The notes beneath the pieces were generated by a model. It ran no database searches and was not told the origin of the DNA. It saw only the letters and a list, made by a program, of their open reading frames with translations. 61,009 nucleotides of DNA from Bacillota bacterium. GTDB lineage: Bacteria; Bacillota; Clostridia; Lachnospirales; Cellulosilyticaceae. How positions within the stretch are numbered: the first letter of the stretch is position 1; the number at the start of each line of letters is the position of its first letter. The translations under genes were made by a program, and so were the position numbers. The stretch lies in the NCBI GenBank assembly GCA_023393125.1, contig JAEWMQ010000011.1, forward strand, positions 1 to 61,009, in the 5' to 3' direction. Shown piece after piece: positions 25,987-34,730 of this stretch.

Positions 25987-27960
25987 TTAATTTTTTAACT
26001 TGATTGGTTCATAGGCAACACCATCGCCGCCAAAGTACTTACTAAACATTTCATAATATTGAAGTCTTAATCCTTGAATAAATACAACTAATCCTTCTAA
26101 TGTTAATATGAGCACATTACCAAGTACTAAAATAATTATTTTAAGTAAAATCCCTGGTACCATTCCTGCCATAACAGAAAAAGCCATAAATAAACCCGCA
26201 TGGTTAAGTGCAAAAGCACCCACACGAATAAAGGAAATAGCATTACTTAAAGTTGAAAGTATAGTTTCTATACCTTCAAATCCACTTTCAATAAAGTAAG
26301 AACCTTTATCTCCATGTATAAGAGGACGCTTGCCCTCCATCAAATGTGCAAGTGGCTCCTTGAAAACCATCACCACTAACATCAGTAACATCACCAATAC
26401 AGGTACATATATAGGAATAGGAATAACTTTTACTAAACATAAAGCCACAGAAATTAGTCCTATAAAGAATAAATAACCTGCGATTCCATTTTTTCCAAAG
26501 AATGCTTGTTCTAAATCTCTTCTTTTTAAAGCATTAATAATACCCATTAAAAAAGATACGGTGAGTACAGCAACTCCAAAAGCTACGCCAACAATTAATA
26601 TCGGCATAATATTAGGCTTATGCAAAGGACCACCTTGAACAAGTGCAATATCTGAAATAAATGGTAGATCTTCTAGACCAAAAACGCTACCATAAATAAA
26701 TCCAAAAATCATAGAGGTAGCCCCTAGACGTTTTAATATACCACCTGCTACTTCAACTTTTTTACTAATTAAAAAACCAGCTAAAAAGTAAATAAACCCT
26801 TGGCCAACATCACCAAACATAATACCAAACATTAAACAAAAAGTAATGGCTAAAAACGGTGTTGGATCTATCTCGTGATATGTTGGTAAACCATACAGTT
26901 GTACAATAAGCTCAAACGGTCTAAAGAACCAGTTGTTTTTAAGCTTAGTTGGTGGCGTTATGTCTTGCCCTAGCTCATTTGGCTTCTTAGCCATCATGAC
27001 ATACTTATCGGTGACATCACCAATACGCTCGTCCAGTCTCCGGTAATCCTTAGCCCGAATCCATGCAGATAGTACAAATACATTATTTCCTCTAAAGACT
27101 TGTTTCTTTAGTTCAATAATCTTAAGCTCTAGCTTCATTCTGGTGTAAATTTTATTTAAAAGAAGAACAAGTTCTCCTCTATTTTCGAAAATATTTTTTT
27201 CCAGTCTCTCGATTTGCTTCTTTAAGATTTCTATTTTGCCTTCATTTTCTTTTCTACAACTAATAACTTCCCCTTCTAAATCAGTACGAAGTTCTAGCCT
27301 GATCCAGTTTAAAGATTTAAGTAACTTTTCTGTTTCTTCTTCAAATTCCTTTAGATAGAAAATAATGTAAATATCTTCCCTAGATGCCTCAATTTCTCCT
27401 ATTTCAAAAATGAGTGCACTAATGTTTTCTTGATTTCTCTTAATATGTATTCTATTATCTCTAGAGAGCATGCCCACCTGATATTTAAAGTAATTTAAAT
27501 GATTAAGTTCAGTGAAATTTATTTTTTTGTCGATACAACTGAAGTTTTGATTAAGTGTCTCTAGAGTTTTCATTTGTTCTCTTTTTTCACTGATTGCCTC
27601 AATATTAGGGCCTATACTTTGATACATTTTATCAAAATCTTCAATTGCCTGCTGCCTAGTATATGTCTTTATATCTTCTTTAATTAAATGAATGGGTAAT
27701 TCTAAATCTGTAGCCATATTCTCTAAATTAGATAAGATATTATAATATCTACTTTCAAGCTCTACATAATTTTCTTCTTTTACGCTACCATTAGACGATA
27801 ACATAGATTCATACTGATGCATTAAATAATTATTATCATATGCTTCGCTATGGCTTAAATTTAAATGTACCTTTTCACAAAGAACTAATTCCTGAAGTAT
27901 TGCATATTCTTCATCTAAAGCGCCTACTAGACTTAAGAGTTTCATTTTCTCAATAGCCAT
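25987..27960 (-). CDS. ntpI: V-type ATPase subunit I/a
   Basis: 657-residue stator. The first 350 residues are helical and charged, the rest has seven or eight membrane helices. GDVGQGFIYFLAGFLISKK, and SNAISFIRVGAFALNHAGL which carries the essential Arg of the ion channel, identify it. The ATG at 27960 follows GGAGGAAGTTGCAC; an in-frame TTG two codons upstream is unlikely. Confidence 0.95.
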   Translation of the reverse strand: MAIEKMKLLSLVGALDEEYAILQELVLCEKVHLNLSHSEAYDNNYLMHQYESMLSSNGSVKEENYVELESRYYNILSNLENMATDLELPIHLIKEDIKTYTRQQAIEDFDKMYQSIGPNIEAISEKREQMKTLETLNQNFSCIDKKINFTELNHLNYFKYQVGMLSRDNRIHIKRNQENISALIFEIGEIEASREDIYIIFYLKEFEEETEKLLKSLNWIRLELRTDLEGEVISCRKENEGKIEILKKQIERLEKNIFENRGELVLLLNKIYTRMKLELKIIELKKQVFRGNNVFVLSAWIRAKDYRRLDERIGDVTDKYVMMAKKPNELGQDITPPTKLKNNWFFRPFELIVQLYGLPTYHEIDPTPFLAITFCLMFGIMFGDVGQGFIYFLAGFLISKKVEVAGGILKRLGATSMIFGFIYGSVFGLEDLPFISDIALVQGGPLHKPNIMPILIVGVAFGVAVLTVSFLMGIINALKRRDLEQAFFGKNGIAGYLFFIGLISVALCLVKVIPIPIYVPVLVMLLMLVVMVFKEPLAHLMEGKRPLIHGDKGSYFIESGFEGIETILSTLSNAISFIRVGAFALNHAGLFMAFSVMAGMVPGILLKIIILVLGNVLILTLEGLVVFIQGLRLQYYEMFSKYFGGDGVAYEPIKLKN

Positions 27961-27979
27961 GTGCAACTTCCTCCGCTCA

Positions 27980-29017
27980 TTATATTATATGAACTAAATA
28001 CTTCCTCAGCTCATTTTCTAACAAGGCATACCTTACACCTTCTGTTAGTGCAATTAGATCGTTTACTTCTATTTGTAAAGTGTAAATATGAGCAATGGCA
28101 GCTTGAATACTTTCACCTTCTTTTCCTAATTGGCTTACGTATTTTAAAAGATAACGGTCTGCCATACATTGGAGAAAAGCATCTTCATTTTGCTCAAACA
28201 AAGGATAGGCTAAATACTCTTGTATCATTTTTTTGAGCTCTTCCACACTTTTAATATAACTTAAATGTTTTAGTCTTCTATAAGTTAACTTGTTTCCACA
28301 AGGTAAGCTGTAAATAAGAATTTCTTCTGGAGAAATATCATAATATTTAATGGCTCTATATATCCATTGTGCATTGATGAGATCAGCTCTTGTACCTATT
28401 ATTTTTTTAGCTAATGCTGCATCAGATTTATTTAACTTACTAGCTCTTTCCATTAATATTTTATAGTACAAAATGTAAAGTTGCATTTCTATATGAAATT
28501 CTCTTTTATCTTTGTCATCTAAAGAAATACTTTTAACAGCTTGATAGTAAATTGTTCCCTTCAAAGCATCAATAAACTGAGGAACTGTTTTACAGGTCAG
28601 TAGTTTATTATACTGAGGTATTCCCCACTTTTTAGAATGAACAAATAACTGCTGTGCTTCCTCTAAATTCTCATTAGCTAAAATAATTCTAAGAATCAAC
28701 TGCAAGTCATTAATTTCATATTCCATTAAAAAGGTTTTAAAAAACTCTTTATAACTTCCTGAAAAATAATGAAGCATTTCTTCTATTTCACTTACAACGT
28801 AACCGTCTAATAACATCTCTAAGTCTGCACGGTGCAAGCTTTCTCCTTTATGAGCTTCTATTAACTCCTTATATCCATCTCTTTTTTTAAGAAAGTCTAT
28901 CATCTGAGTCATACTTTTATACTCAACAACTTTTGACCATTCATTTTTACTAAGAAGCACCCTTCTTTTTGCATGGATCTTGGTGTTAATGGCTCTATAT
29001 GCTGCAAAAGGATTCAT
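27980..29017 (-). CDS. ntpC: V-type ATPase subunit C/d
   Basis: 345-residue AtpC/NtpC (eukaryotic d) protein that caps the membrane rotor and holds the central stalk. Starts MNPFAAYRAINTKIHAKRRV, with the DLINAQWIYRAIKYYDISPEE segment typical for the family. Ends 19 bases before ntpI. Confidence 0.93.
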   Translation of the reverse strand: MNPFAAYRAINTKIHAKRRVLLSKNEWSKVVEYKSMTQMIDFLKKRDGYKELIEAHKGESLHRADLEMLLDGYVVSEIEEMLHYFSGSYKEFFKTFLMEYEINDLQLILRIILANENLEEAQQLFVHSKKWGIPQYNKLLTCKTVPQFIDALKGTIYYQAVKSISLDDKDKREFHIEMQLYILYYKILMERASKLNKSDAALAKKIIGTRADLINAQWIYRAIKYYDISPEEILIYSLPCGNKLTYRRLKHLSYIKSVEELKKMIQEYLAYPLFEQNEDAFLQCMADRYLLKYVSQLGKEGESIQAAIAHIYTLQIEVNDLIALTEGVRYALLENELRKYLVHII

Positions 29018-29019
29018 TA

Positions 29020-29337
29020 TTATCCCTCCACTCTGAAAAGTTCCTCAAATACTTCTTGCAAAAGTTGCTCCTCTATTTGTAAATAGCAATTTTCTAGCGC
29101 TAGAGAAGCTTTTTTACACTTTTCTTCTTCAAGGTCATGACCACTTATGCCAACTGCCACAATTTGATCATAGATTTCTTTTGCTCTTTCCTGAGCTTTC
29201 TTTAGTGTACTTTCCTTATACGTTATGATTTCTTTTTCATATTGTTCTTTCTTTAACCTTAGAGCTTCTTCATTACTTTTTTTAGTATCAAAAGCTACAG
29301 AATCAATTTGAACAATTTGTCTAATAATATCTTCCAT
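29020..29337 (-). CDS. V-type ATPase peripheral-stalk coiled-coil subunit (G/H)
   Basis: 105 residues, almost wholly charged helix (EEALRLKKEQYEKEIITYKE and TLKKAQERAKEIYDQI), the form of subunit G/H that pairs with E. It is first in the operon and ends two bases before ntpC. Sequence identity in this family is low, so the call rests on form and place. Confidence 0.75.
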   Translation of the reverse strand: MEDIIRQIVQIDSVAFDTKKSNEEALRLKKEQYEKEIITYKESTLKKAQERAKEIYDQIVAVGISGHDLEEEKCKKASLALENCYLQIEEQLLQEVFEELFRVEG

Positions 29338-29692
29338 AACAATCCCTCACTTAATAACATTGTATTCTGTTTTTGGTAGTGCTATCAATTTAATTCTTTA
29401 ATCATTAATCATTCTATCACTTTATCTAAAAAAATAAAGATGTTTTTTTTTATGAGTATATTTTATGCAATTCATATATGTTTAATTAGCTAGATTTTTT
29501 TCTTATTTTTGTGCACTTTTTATTACCTTATGTCAATCTAATAGGGTGTTTTTTAATTTCAATGTATATTCATTATAATAATTACATGTTTACATTGTAT
29601 TATTTTGTCTATTTTGCAATAATGACTTTTGGAAAATATTAGGATTTTATTGGATAACTCTTGCCATTTCCTTTATTCTTTCTTAACACAAA
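29338..29692. other. AT-rich upstream region of V-ATPase operon
   Basis: Must carry the operon promoter; a possible -10 TAGAAT is visible on the minus strand near 29413, without a convincing -35. GTGAGGG is the ribosome site. No hairpin, operator or coding sequence recognised in the rest. Confidence 0.35.
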
Positions 29693-29731
29693 AAACTCTT
29701 ATTCCACAATAGTATCGTAGAATAAGAGTTT
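29693..29731 (-). terminator. Terminator of small membrane protein gene
   Basis: AAACTCTTATTC (29693-29704) and GAATAAGAGTTT (29720-29731), 12 bp, two bases after the stop codon. Confidence 0.8.
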
Positions 29732-29733
29732 CC

Positions 29734-30252
29734 TTACTCGGTTATTTTCTCTACTTTTAAAGCTTTTAAAGTATCTTCTAGTGCTTTTTTATTTAGTCCA
29801 AACACAACTAATTTAGCATAATTATAACTATCTATTTCTTTAGTCAATGTCATACTAAGCGTTGTTTTTATTCGGCCTTCTTTAATCTTTAAGTCTTCGA
29901 TTTCGCCTGAATTAAGCTCGTATCCCAACCAACATACACTAGTTGAGGTTTCTGAGAAAAAGACCATATAACAACTATTAATAAGTGTGAATCCCATTAC
30001 AAGGAGTGTAATGATTATACTATCCTTATTTATAGGTCTGCCTCCTAGAAGTGCAGCTATATTAATAGCTATTGTTGTCACTAGACATGCCATACTTACC
30101 GTCGTAAAAAAGTCCTTTTTAATAGAAAATACTGCCTTATAATCATTATGTTGCTTTTTATACCTTTGTGTACTTAAGCTATTTGCTAATCTAAGTATAA
30201 TAACTAGTACATAAATAATAACAATTAAATAATAGGACCACTTAATATCCAT
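29734..30252 (-). CDS. Membrane protein of unknown function
   Basis: 172 residues. Three probable membrane helices (about 6-24, 50-70 and 80-100), then a soluble C-terminal part of 70 residues with alternating strands and a final helix (KKALEDTLKALKVEKITE). I do not recognise the family. The layout, helices plus a small C-terminal domain that would face the cytoplasm, is common in clostridial unknowns. GGGAGC ribosome site. It follows the SEC-C gene on the same strand, but a palindromic terminator separates them. Confidence 0.7.
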   Translation of the reverse strand: MDIKWSYYLIVIIYVLVIILRLANSLSTQRYKKQHNDYKAVFSIKKDFFTTVSMACLVTTIAINIAALLGGRPINKDSIIITLLVMGFTLINSCYMVFFSETSTSVCWLGYELNSGEIEDLKIKEGRIKTTLSMTLTKEIDSYNYAKLVVFGLNKKALEDTLKALKVEKITE

Positions 30253-30302
30253 TCTTAGGCTCCCTTCTATCTCTTAAGTGCTATTTACTTTATATCATTT
30301 TA

Positions 30303-30332
30303 AAAATAACTGCTCATATGAGCAGTTATTTT
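30303..30332 (-). terminator. Palindromic terminator at end of SEC-C gene
   Basis: A perfect 30-base palindrome centred on CATATG with A/T flanks; the SEC-C gene's stop codon (30326-30328) is inside it. Confidence 0.8.
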
Positions 30333-30832
30333 CCACAACATTGTTTATATTTCTTACCGCTTCCACATGGACATGCTTCATTACGTCCTACTTTTTTACC
30401 TTTAACAACTGTTTTTGTTTTGTTGTAATCTCTCTTAATTTCTTCTCTTTCTTCATCTGTTAAAAGTGTGTTCCATTGTGGTAAGCCATAAAGCCATTCA
30501 GCTTTAGCATCTAACATATTCCAGTATAACTTTTTAAGGTCAAATTCTAATCTTACTACTGATTCGCCTGTAAAACTTTTTAAATCATATTCACCATTTT
30601 TTAAGCTTGCATTAATCCCATCTACAAAACCTAAAAACTCTACTTCATCCATGTTAAAACGTTTACCAAGTTCTGCAATAGTTCCTTCTACTACCTCTTC
30701 TACATTAGAAAGAAGATAGCTATAAACATCTCTTTCTCTACCTAGGTAGTTTTCTACAACTTTTTTGTATTCTTCTACAGATCTTTCTTTTGCATCTTCA
30801 CCGTAATTATCCCATAATTCAAATAATGTCAT
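30326..30832 (-). CDS. SEC-C motif protein
   Basis: 168 residues. The C-terminus is a SEC-C zinc motif, GRNEACPCGSGKKYKQCCG, with CxCx8CC spacing, as at the tail of SecA. The rest is helical and acidic and of unknown role (FDLKKLYWNMLDAKAEWLYGLPQW is the most conserved-looking part). Such free SEC-C proteins are widespread in clostridia; a ribosome or SecB-like link has been suggested for the motif but not shown here. AAGGAG site. Confidence 0.8.
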   Translation of the reverse strand: MTLFELWDNYGEDAKERSVEEYKKVVENYLGRERDVYSYLLSNVEEVVEGTIAELGKRFNMDEVEFLGFVDGINASLKNGEYDLKSFTGESVVRLEFDLKKLYWNMLDAKAEWLYGLPQWNTLLTDEEREEIKRDYNKTKTVVKGKKVGRNEACPCGSGKKYKQCCGK

Positions 30833-31110
30833 TAGTATTCTCCTTTTCTTACTTTAAATATGTGCCTGGGATCATCCTATATTAAACCACTGACTTTTTT
30901 ATATACTCTTTATATTTTGAGCAATCCTCATGGTATAACGAACCCTTGGCCGGTCACATTTAAAAAGTGCCTTTAGCTCCTGCTACTATTACTTCTTTAG
31001 CATAACCATTATACATTATTTCTTTCCTATTTACCACTCCTTATTTTAAATGCATTAGATAAAATATTTTCTATTAATATAGCACAATGTAATAGGAGAT
31101 AAGGGTACTA

Positions 31111-32589
31111 TTATACTAAAAAGTCACTCACTACCTGCTTCATACCTTTTACTTCACATACTTTATTATGCTTAATAGGTCTTATTGCTATTTGCTCCAT
31201 AGCTTTTGGCATCTTACCTTTAATAAGCCCATGCATTTCTTCTAATAAAGCAAAGTCATTAATACCTTCATACTGTTCACCTATGGCACTCATTACACTG
31301 CCGGTAAATTTATATGGGCTTGCTGTTGATACAATCACCGCTGGCGTGTAATCTTTTGTTTCTTTGACATAAGTATCATATACTGCATAAGCAACAGCTG
31401 TATGCGTATCCATAAGGTAGTTTTCTTCATTATATACCTTATTAATATATTCTTTTGTCATATTATCATCTGCATAGCCACCGTAGAAGTCTTTTAAATT
31501 GGCTTTCATTTCATCAGATATCGTATATTGACCTTTAGTTTTTAAAGCATTCATTAAGTTACAAACTTCTTCTGTAGATCCTCCACTAATATGATAAAGA
31601 AGTCTTTCTAAGTTACTAGAAATTAAGATATCCATAGAAGGTGAATTCGTTAAATGGAACTCTCTATTTCTATCATAAGTACCTGTTTGTAAGAAATCAA
31701 ACAATACTTTGTTAGTATTTGAGGCACAGATTAATTTGTGAATTGGAAGCCCCATTTGTTTAGCATAGTAAGCAGCAAGAATATTACCAAAGTTTCCTGT
31801 TGGTACAACTACATTCATTGCTTCTCCCACGCCGAGCTTTCCATCTTTTATCATTTTGCCATAAGCTGCAAAATAATAAGCTACTTGTGGTACAAGTCTA
31901 CCTATATTAATAGAGTTAGCAGAAGAGAATTTATAATTCTTATTCGCTAATTCCTTTTCAAATTCCTTATCTGCAAAAATCTCCTTAACTGTGGTTTGAC
32001 AGTCATCAAAATTACCTTCCACACCCACGACTAAGGTATTATTCCCTTCTGTAGTAACCATTTGACGCTTCTGAACTTCACTTACACCATCTTGTGGGAA
32101 AAATACGATAATCTTAGTCCCATTCACATTGGCAAATCCCTCTAACGCAGCTTTTCCTGTGTCTCCTGATGTAGCAGTTAAGATAACAATATCTTTTTCT
32201 TCCTTATTATAGTGTTTACTTACAAGCATAAAATAAGGCAATATGGATAATGCCATATCTTTAAATGCAATAGTTGGACCATGAAAAAGTTCCAAGAAAT
32301 TTGCTGTTTTTGTATGTACAAGTGGAGTGATTTCCTCCGTATCAAATTTCTCATCATAGGCATGAGTAATACAATCTTTAAGATCTTCTTCTTTTATATC
32401 TTCAAAGAAAAGCTTAATCACATGGTAAGCTACTTCTTGATATCCCCAATTTGCCAGCTCTTCTAAAGTAAAGTCCATTTTAGGTAGCTCTATAGGAACA
32501 AATAATCCACCTTCTTCTGAAATTCCTTGTAAAATAGCCTTTGTTGATGTGATGTCTTCTAAAGTTTTTCGTGTACTTGTATATAGCAT
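31111..32589 (-). CDS. thrC: Threonine synthase
   Basis: PLP enzyme that turns O-phospho-homoserine into threonine; 492 residues, the long clade. PLP-binding Lys in FHGPTIAFKDMAL, plus LTATSGDTGKAALEGFANV and SANSINIGRLVPQ. The start at 32589 (MLYTSTRKTLED) is preceded by GGGAG and fits the family; the in-frame ATG at 32616 would add nine residues lacking support. A good promoter sits 50 bases upstream. Alone here, without hom or thrB. Confidence 0.95.
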   Translation of the reverse strand: MLYTSTRKTLEDITSTKAILQGISEEGGLFVPIELPKMDFTLEELANWGYQEVAYHVIKLFFEDIKEEDLKDCITHAYDEKFDTEEITPLVHTKTANFLELFHGPTIAFKDMALSILPYFMLVSKHYNKEEKDIVILTATSGDTGKAALEGFANVNGTKIIVFFPQDGVSEVQKRQMVTTEGNNTLVVGVEGNFDDCQTTVKEIFADKEFEKELANKNYKFSSANSINIGRLVPQVAYYFAAYGKMIKDGKLGVGEAMNVVVPTGNFGNILAAYYAKQMGLPIHKLICASNTNKVLFDFLQTGTYDRNREFHLTNSPSMDILISSNLERLLYHISGGSTEEVCNLMNALKTKGQYTISDEMKANLKDFYGGYADDNMTKEYINKVYNEENYLMDTHTAVAYAVYDTYVKETKDYTPAVIVSTASPYKFTGSVMSAIGEQYEGINDFALLEEMHGLIKGKMPKAMEQIAIRPIKHNKVCEVKGMKQVVSDFLV

Positions 32590-32639
32590 ATATTTTATCT
32601 CCCTTTCTCGATTCATTCGCTGTGAAGTTATATCACTCT

Positions 32640-32667
32640 ATTATAACATTTTATACGATAATTGCAA
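32640..32667 (-). promoter_or_regulatory. Sigma-A-like promoter of thrC
   Basis: TTGCAA (32662-32667), 16-base spacer, TATAAT (32640-32645) on the minus strand. Confidence 0.65.
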
Positions 32668-32742
32668 AATATTATTAATACTTGTTCATATTTTTAAATT
32701 TTCAAACTTCAGGAGATGTGTATTATTTTCGACTTTTTTGTA

Positions 32743-32770
32743 ACATTAATTCCAAAAGTTTCATACCTTA
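32743..32770 (+). promoter_or_regulatory. Possible sigma-K-type promoter before Cys-rich gene pair
   Basis: AC (32743-32744), 17 bases, CATACCTTA (32762-32770), which fits the mother-cell sigma-K pattern AC-N16-17-CATAnnnTA. No sigma-A pair is obvious here. Downstream the leader can fold as AGAGAA...GCAGG/CCTGCTTCTCT (32775-32810). The motif is short and could be chance. Confidence 0.3.
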
Positions 32771-32850
32771 TATTAGAGAAATGTAACGCAGGTTCATAGC
32801 CTGCTTCTCTATAAAATGGCTGTATGATTAATATTTTAGGAGGTATTTAT

Positions 32851-33045
32851 ATGGGATTTCAACATGACTTAGCTTGTCTTGTAAACCAGAAAGTTATTAT
32901 TCACTCCAATCGTTGTAGCTTCTGTGTCATTATTTCCCAAGTTTGCCCTTGCTACATTCGTGCATTAGAACTTGGTTGCGGTAACATCAGATACTTCAAC
33001 TTTGACCGTATCGATTATATAGAGGAATGCTTACCTCAGTGCTAA
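32851..33045 (+). CDS. Small Cys-rich protein, paralogue of next gene
   Basis: 64 residues with seven cysteines and a good TTAGGAGG site before the ATG; the frame open from 32824 has no such site. No membrane segment. It matches the C-terminal 60 residues of the next protein position by position: NQKVIIH/NQRVIIH, CxxCVxI, IRYFNFDRIDYIEE/IVYFNFNRIDNIED and a terminal LPxC. The strand pattern looks like a small beta barrel. I do not know the family. Same-strand neighbour 40 bases on, likely one operon; a possible sigma-K promoter suggests a spore-coat role, unproven. Confidence 0.75.
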   Translation: MGFQHDLACLVNQKVIIHSNRCSFCVIISQVCPCYIRALELGCGNIRYFNFDRIDYIEECLPQC

Positions 33046-33085
33046 TTCGGTCTCATAATTTATAATGAAATAAGGAGGACTTAAT

Positions 33086-33499
33086 ATGAGTTGTTGTGGA
33101 AAAAATAATAGAAATTTCTTTACTCATAATCACGGAAGCTGCTGTGACGACCGTGATGACTGCTGCGATAGACGTCGTGATGACTGCTGTGATAGACATC
33201 GTGACAGACGCCGTGATGATGACTGCTGCGATAGACACCATAATGATGACTTAACAGGTATTTCTTGCCCATTCCAAAATAATAATGATTGTTTATGCGA
33301 AAATAGCTTAAGAGATGTCGCTTGTAAACTAACTAATCAAAGAGTTATTATTCATGTAGATGGTTGCAAAATGTGTGTTGTTATCGTAGGAATCGGCAAA
33401 TGTTTCCTTAAAACAATTAACCCTTGCACACAAAGAATTGTATACTTCAACTTTAACCGTATTGATAATATTGAAGACGTACTTCCTCGTTGCTTCTAG
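33086..33499 (+). CDS. Cys-rich protein with Asp/Arg/Cys repeats
   Basis: 137 residues in two parts. Residues about 1-55 are repeats of DDCCDRRR-type units (CC pairs between alternating Asp and Arg/His), with 12 or so cysteines; residues 75-136 match the preceding 64-residue protein (ACKLTNQRVIIH, CKMCVVIVG, YFNFNRIDNIEDVLPRC). The charged CC repeats resemble metal-binding or cross-linking coat material. AAGGAGG site. A strong terminator follows. No known family recognised; spore or cell-surface layer protein is a guess from composition. Confidence 0.78.
   Translation: MSCCGKNNRNFFTHNHGSCCDDRDDCCDRRRDDCCDRHRDRRRDDDCCDRHHNDDLTGISCPFQNNNDCLCENSLRDVACKLTNQRVIIHVDGCKMCVVIVGIGKCFLKTINPCTQRIVYFNFNRIDNIEDVLPRCF
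33152..33239 (+). repeat. Tandem 24-base repeats within Cys-rich gene
   Basis: Two full units beginning CGTGATGACTGCTG (33152-33175, 33176-33199), a 12-base partial unit and a longer 28-base unit encode the DDCCDR blocks. In-frame length change by slippage is possible. Confidence 0.75.
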
Positions 33500-33513
33500 T
33501 TTCGTCAAAAAAT

Positions 33514-33540
33514 GCAGCAGATAGATTTTCTATCTGCTGC
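33514..33540. terminator. Terminator between Cys-rich gene and sigH
   Basis: GCAGCAGATAGA (33514-33525) and TCTATCTGCTGC (33529-33540), 12 perfect pairs, A-run before and T-run after; serves both convergent genes. Confidence 0.88.
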
Positions 33541-33557
33541 GTTTTTCAATTGAATAT

Positions 33558-34208
33558 CTATTTACAAACACTCTCTAGCTTCTTTTTAATCCTTTGAAGT
33601 GCATTATCAATAGATTTAGGTGCTTTATCAAGTTCTTTAGCAATCTCTTGATAATTTTTCCCGCTAATATATAAATTTAATACTTGCCATTCTAATTTGC
33701 TTAATGCCTTTATAATTTGATTATTAAGAGCTTCTAAATTTTCTTTACTAATGATTTCATCTTCTGGTGTCATGGATGCATTATTTTTAAGTGTATCTAA
33801 TAAAGTAATTCCTTCATCATCCTCTTCATTACCCTTATGATTAATAGGAATACTTAGAGAAATACTTGTATTAAGCGGAATATGCTTTTGTCTTGAAACT
33901 GCTTTGAAAGCAGTACTTACTTGCCTTGTCACACAAAGTGTAGCAAAAGACTTAAAGCTTGTGTCTTTATGAGCATCATAATCACAAATAGCCTTAAATA
34001 AACCAATCATCCCCTCTTGAATAAGATCATCTTTATCTACACCAATAAAGTAGTTTGCTTTAATTTTAGTACGCACAAATCGCTTATAACGTTGTACTAA
34101 TACCTCAATTGCATCATTTATCCCATCTCGATATCTTTCTATTAATTCCTCATCAGTTAATTGTTCTAGCTTTTTATTTTCCTTTGATAATCCTTGAATA
34201 ATTGCCAT
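33558..34208 (-). CDS. sigH: RNA polymerase sigma factor SigH type
   Basis: 216-residue sigma-70 family factor of the sigma-H (early sporulation) group. Region 2: YKRFVRTKIKANYFIGVDKD then LIQEGMIGLFKAICDYD and FATLCVTRQVSTAFKA; region 4: LEWQVLNLYISGKNYQEIAK then SIDNALQRIKKKLESV. The ATG at 34208 follows AAGGAG; the TTG at 34226 is less likely. The place downstream of cysS-mrnC-rlmB matches the usual Firmicute order. The upstream sequence contains decayed coding sequence whose stop codon overlaps this gene's ribosome site. Confidence 0.88.
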   Translation of the reverse strand: MAIIQGLSKENKKLEQLTDEELIERYRDGINDAIEVLVQRYKRFVRTKIKANYFIGVDKDDLIQEGMIGLFKAICDYDAHKDTSFKSFATLCVTRQVSTAFKAVSRQKHIPLNTSISLSIPINHKGNEEDDEGITLLDTLKNNASMTPEDEIISKENLEALNNQIIKALSKLEWQVLNLYISGKNYQEIAKELDKAPKSIDNALQRIKKKLESVCK

Positions 34209-34218
34209 AACCTGCTCC

Positions 34219-34402
34219 TTACTCAATATGACATTTATATAATTTCATCATTTTTTCTAAAGTTCCTTGACTCATTGAGCCTTCAGCAGAACTATTTTTA
34301 GTAATCTTATCTGTACTACTCTATGCCTATTACTTTTACTACATCTACTCCTAAAACAGCAACTTGTCCTTTTATCTCGTATGCATCAACTACTATAATC
34401 AT
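34219..34402 (-). pseudogene. Decayed gene fragment upstream of sigH
   Basis: On the minus strand a 28-codon piece starting MIIVVDAYEIKGQVAVLGVD (34402 to 34316) ends at a stop, and in another frame reading goes on as STDKITKNSSAEGSMSQGTL then EKMMKLYKCHIE to a TAA at 34219-34221 that overlaps the sigH ribosome site. Upstream in the first frame, EHITVINYKKDELA precedes a stop. The pieces look protein-like and end where a coupled gene would. In Firmicutes yacP often occupies this slot, but I cannot match these residues to it. Confidence 0.4.
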
Positions 34403-34648
34403 ATATCTATCTGTATATCTTTAAGCTAACTCATCCTTCTTATAATTTATAACTGTAATATGTTCTCAAATCATCTATACAATAGCTTTTTACCCATAAT
34501 CTATAAATCCGTTAAGTAGTCAGTTAATAGTTCTATACTGTAGTGTTAACTAAGTAGTTGGCTAAAAATAGTTACAATACATTTATGATAATATTATTAG
34601 TATACTATAAGTTACTATATAAGTTAATAGGCCTACTTAAATAAACAA
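34403..34648. other. AT-rich intergenic sequence
   Basis: About 245 bases, probably holding the sigH promoter and further decayed sequence; no operator, RNA or intact frame recognised. Confidence 0.35.
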
Positions 34649-34698
34649 AAGAGGATATTACACTAGTAATTTCATTGTCACTAATGTAGTATCCTCTT
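34649..34698 (-). terminator. Terminator of PA14-like secreted protein gene
   Basis: AAGAGGATA (34649-34657) pairs with TATCCTCTT (34690-34698), with more pairing inside, 30 bases after the stop codon; T-rich on the minus strand. Confidence 0.75.
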
Positions 34699-34730
34699 AT
34701 TTTAATATTCTTTCCTTATATTAAATTTTA

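Noticed and set aside
30960..31016. 18-codon frame MYNGYAKEVIVAGAKGTF on minus strand
   Set aside because: Looks protein-like but is very short with a weak ribosome site; could be a gene remnant, not enough to call.
32788..32804. GCAGG/CCTGC hairpin as terminator
   Set aside because: Short stem without T-run; more likely part of the leader of the Cys-rich genes.
33053..33241. 62-codon Ile/Thr/Val frame opposite the Cys-rich gene
   Set aside because: Antisense reading of the DDCCDR repeats; no ribosome site.
34316..34402. yacP as the identity of the decayed piece
   Set aside because: Position fits but the residues show no clear NYN-domain match.
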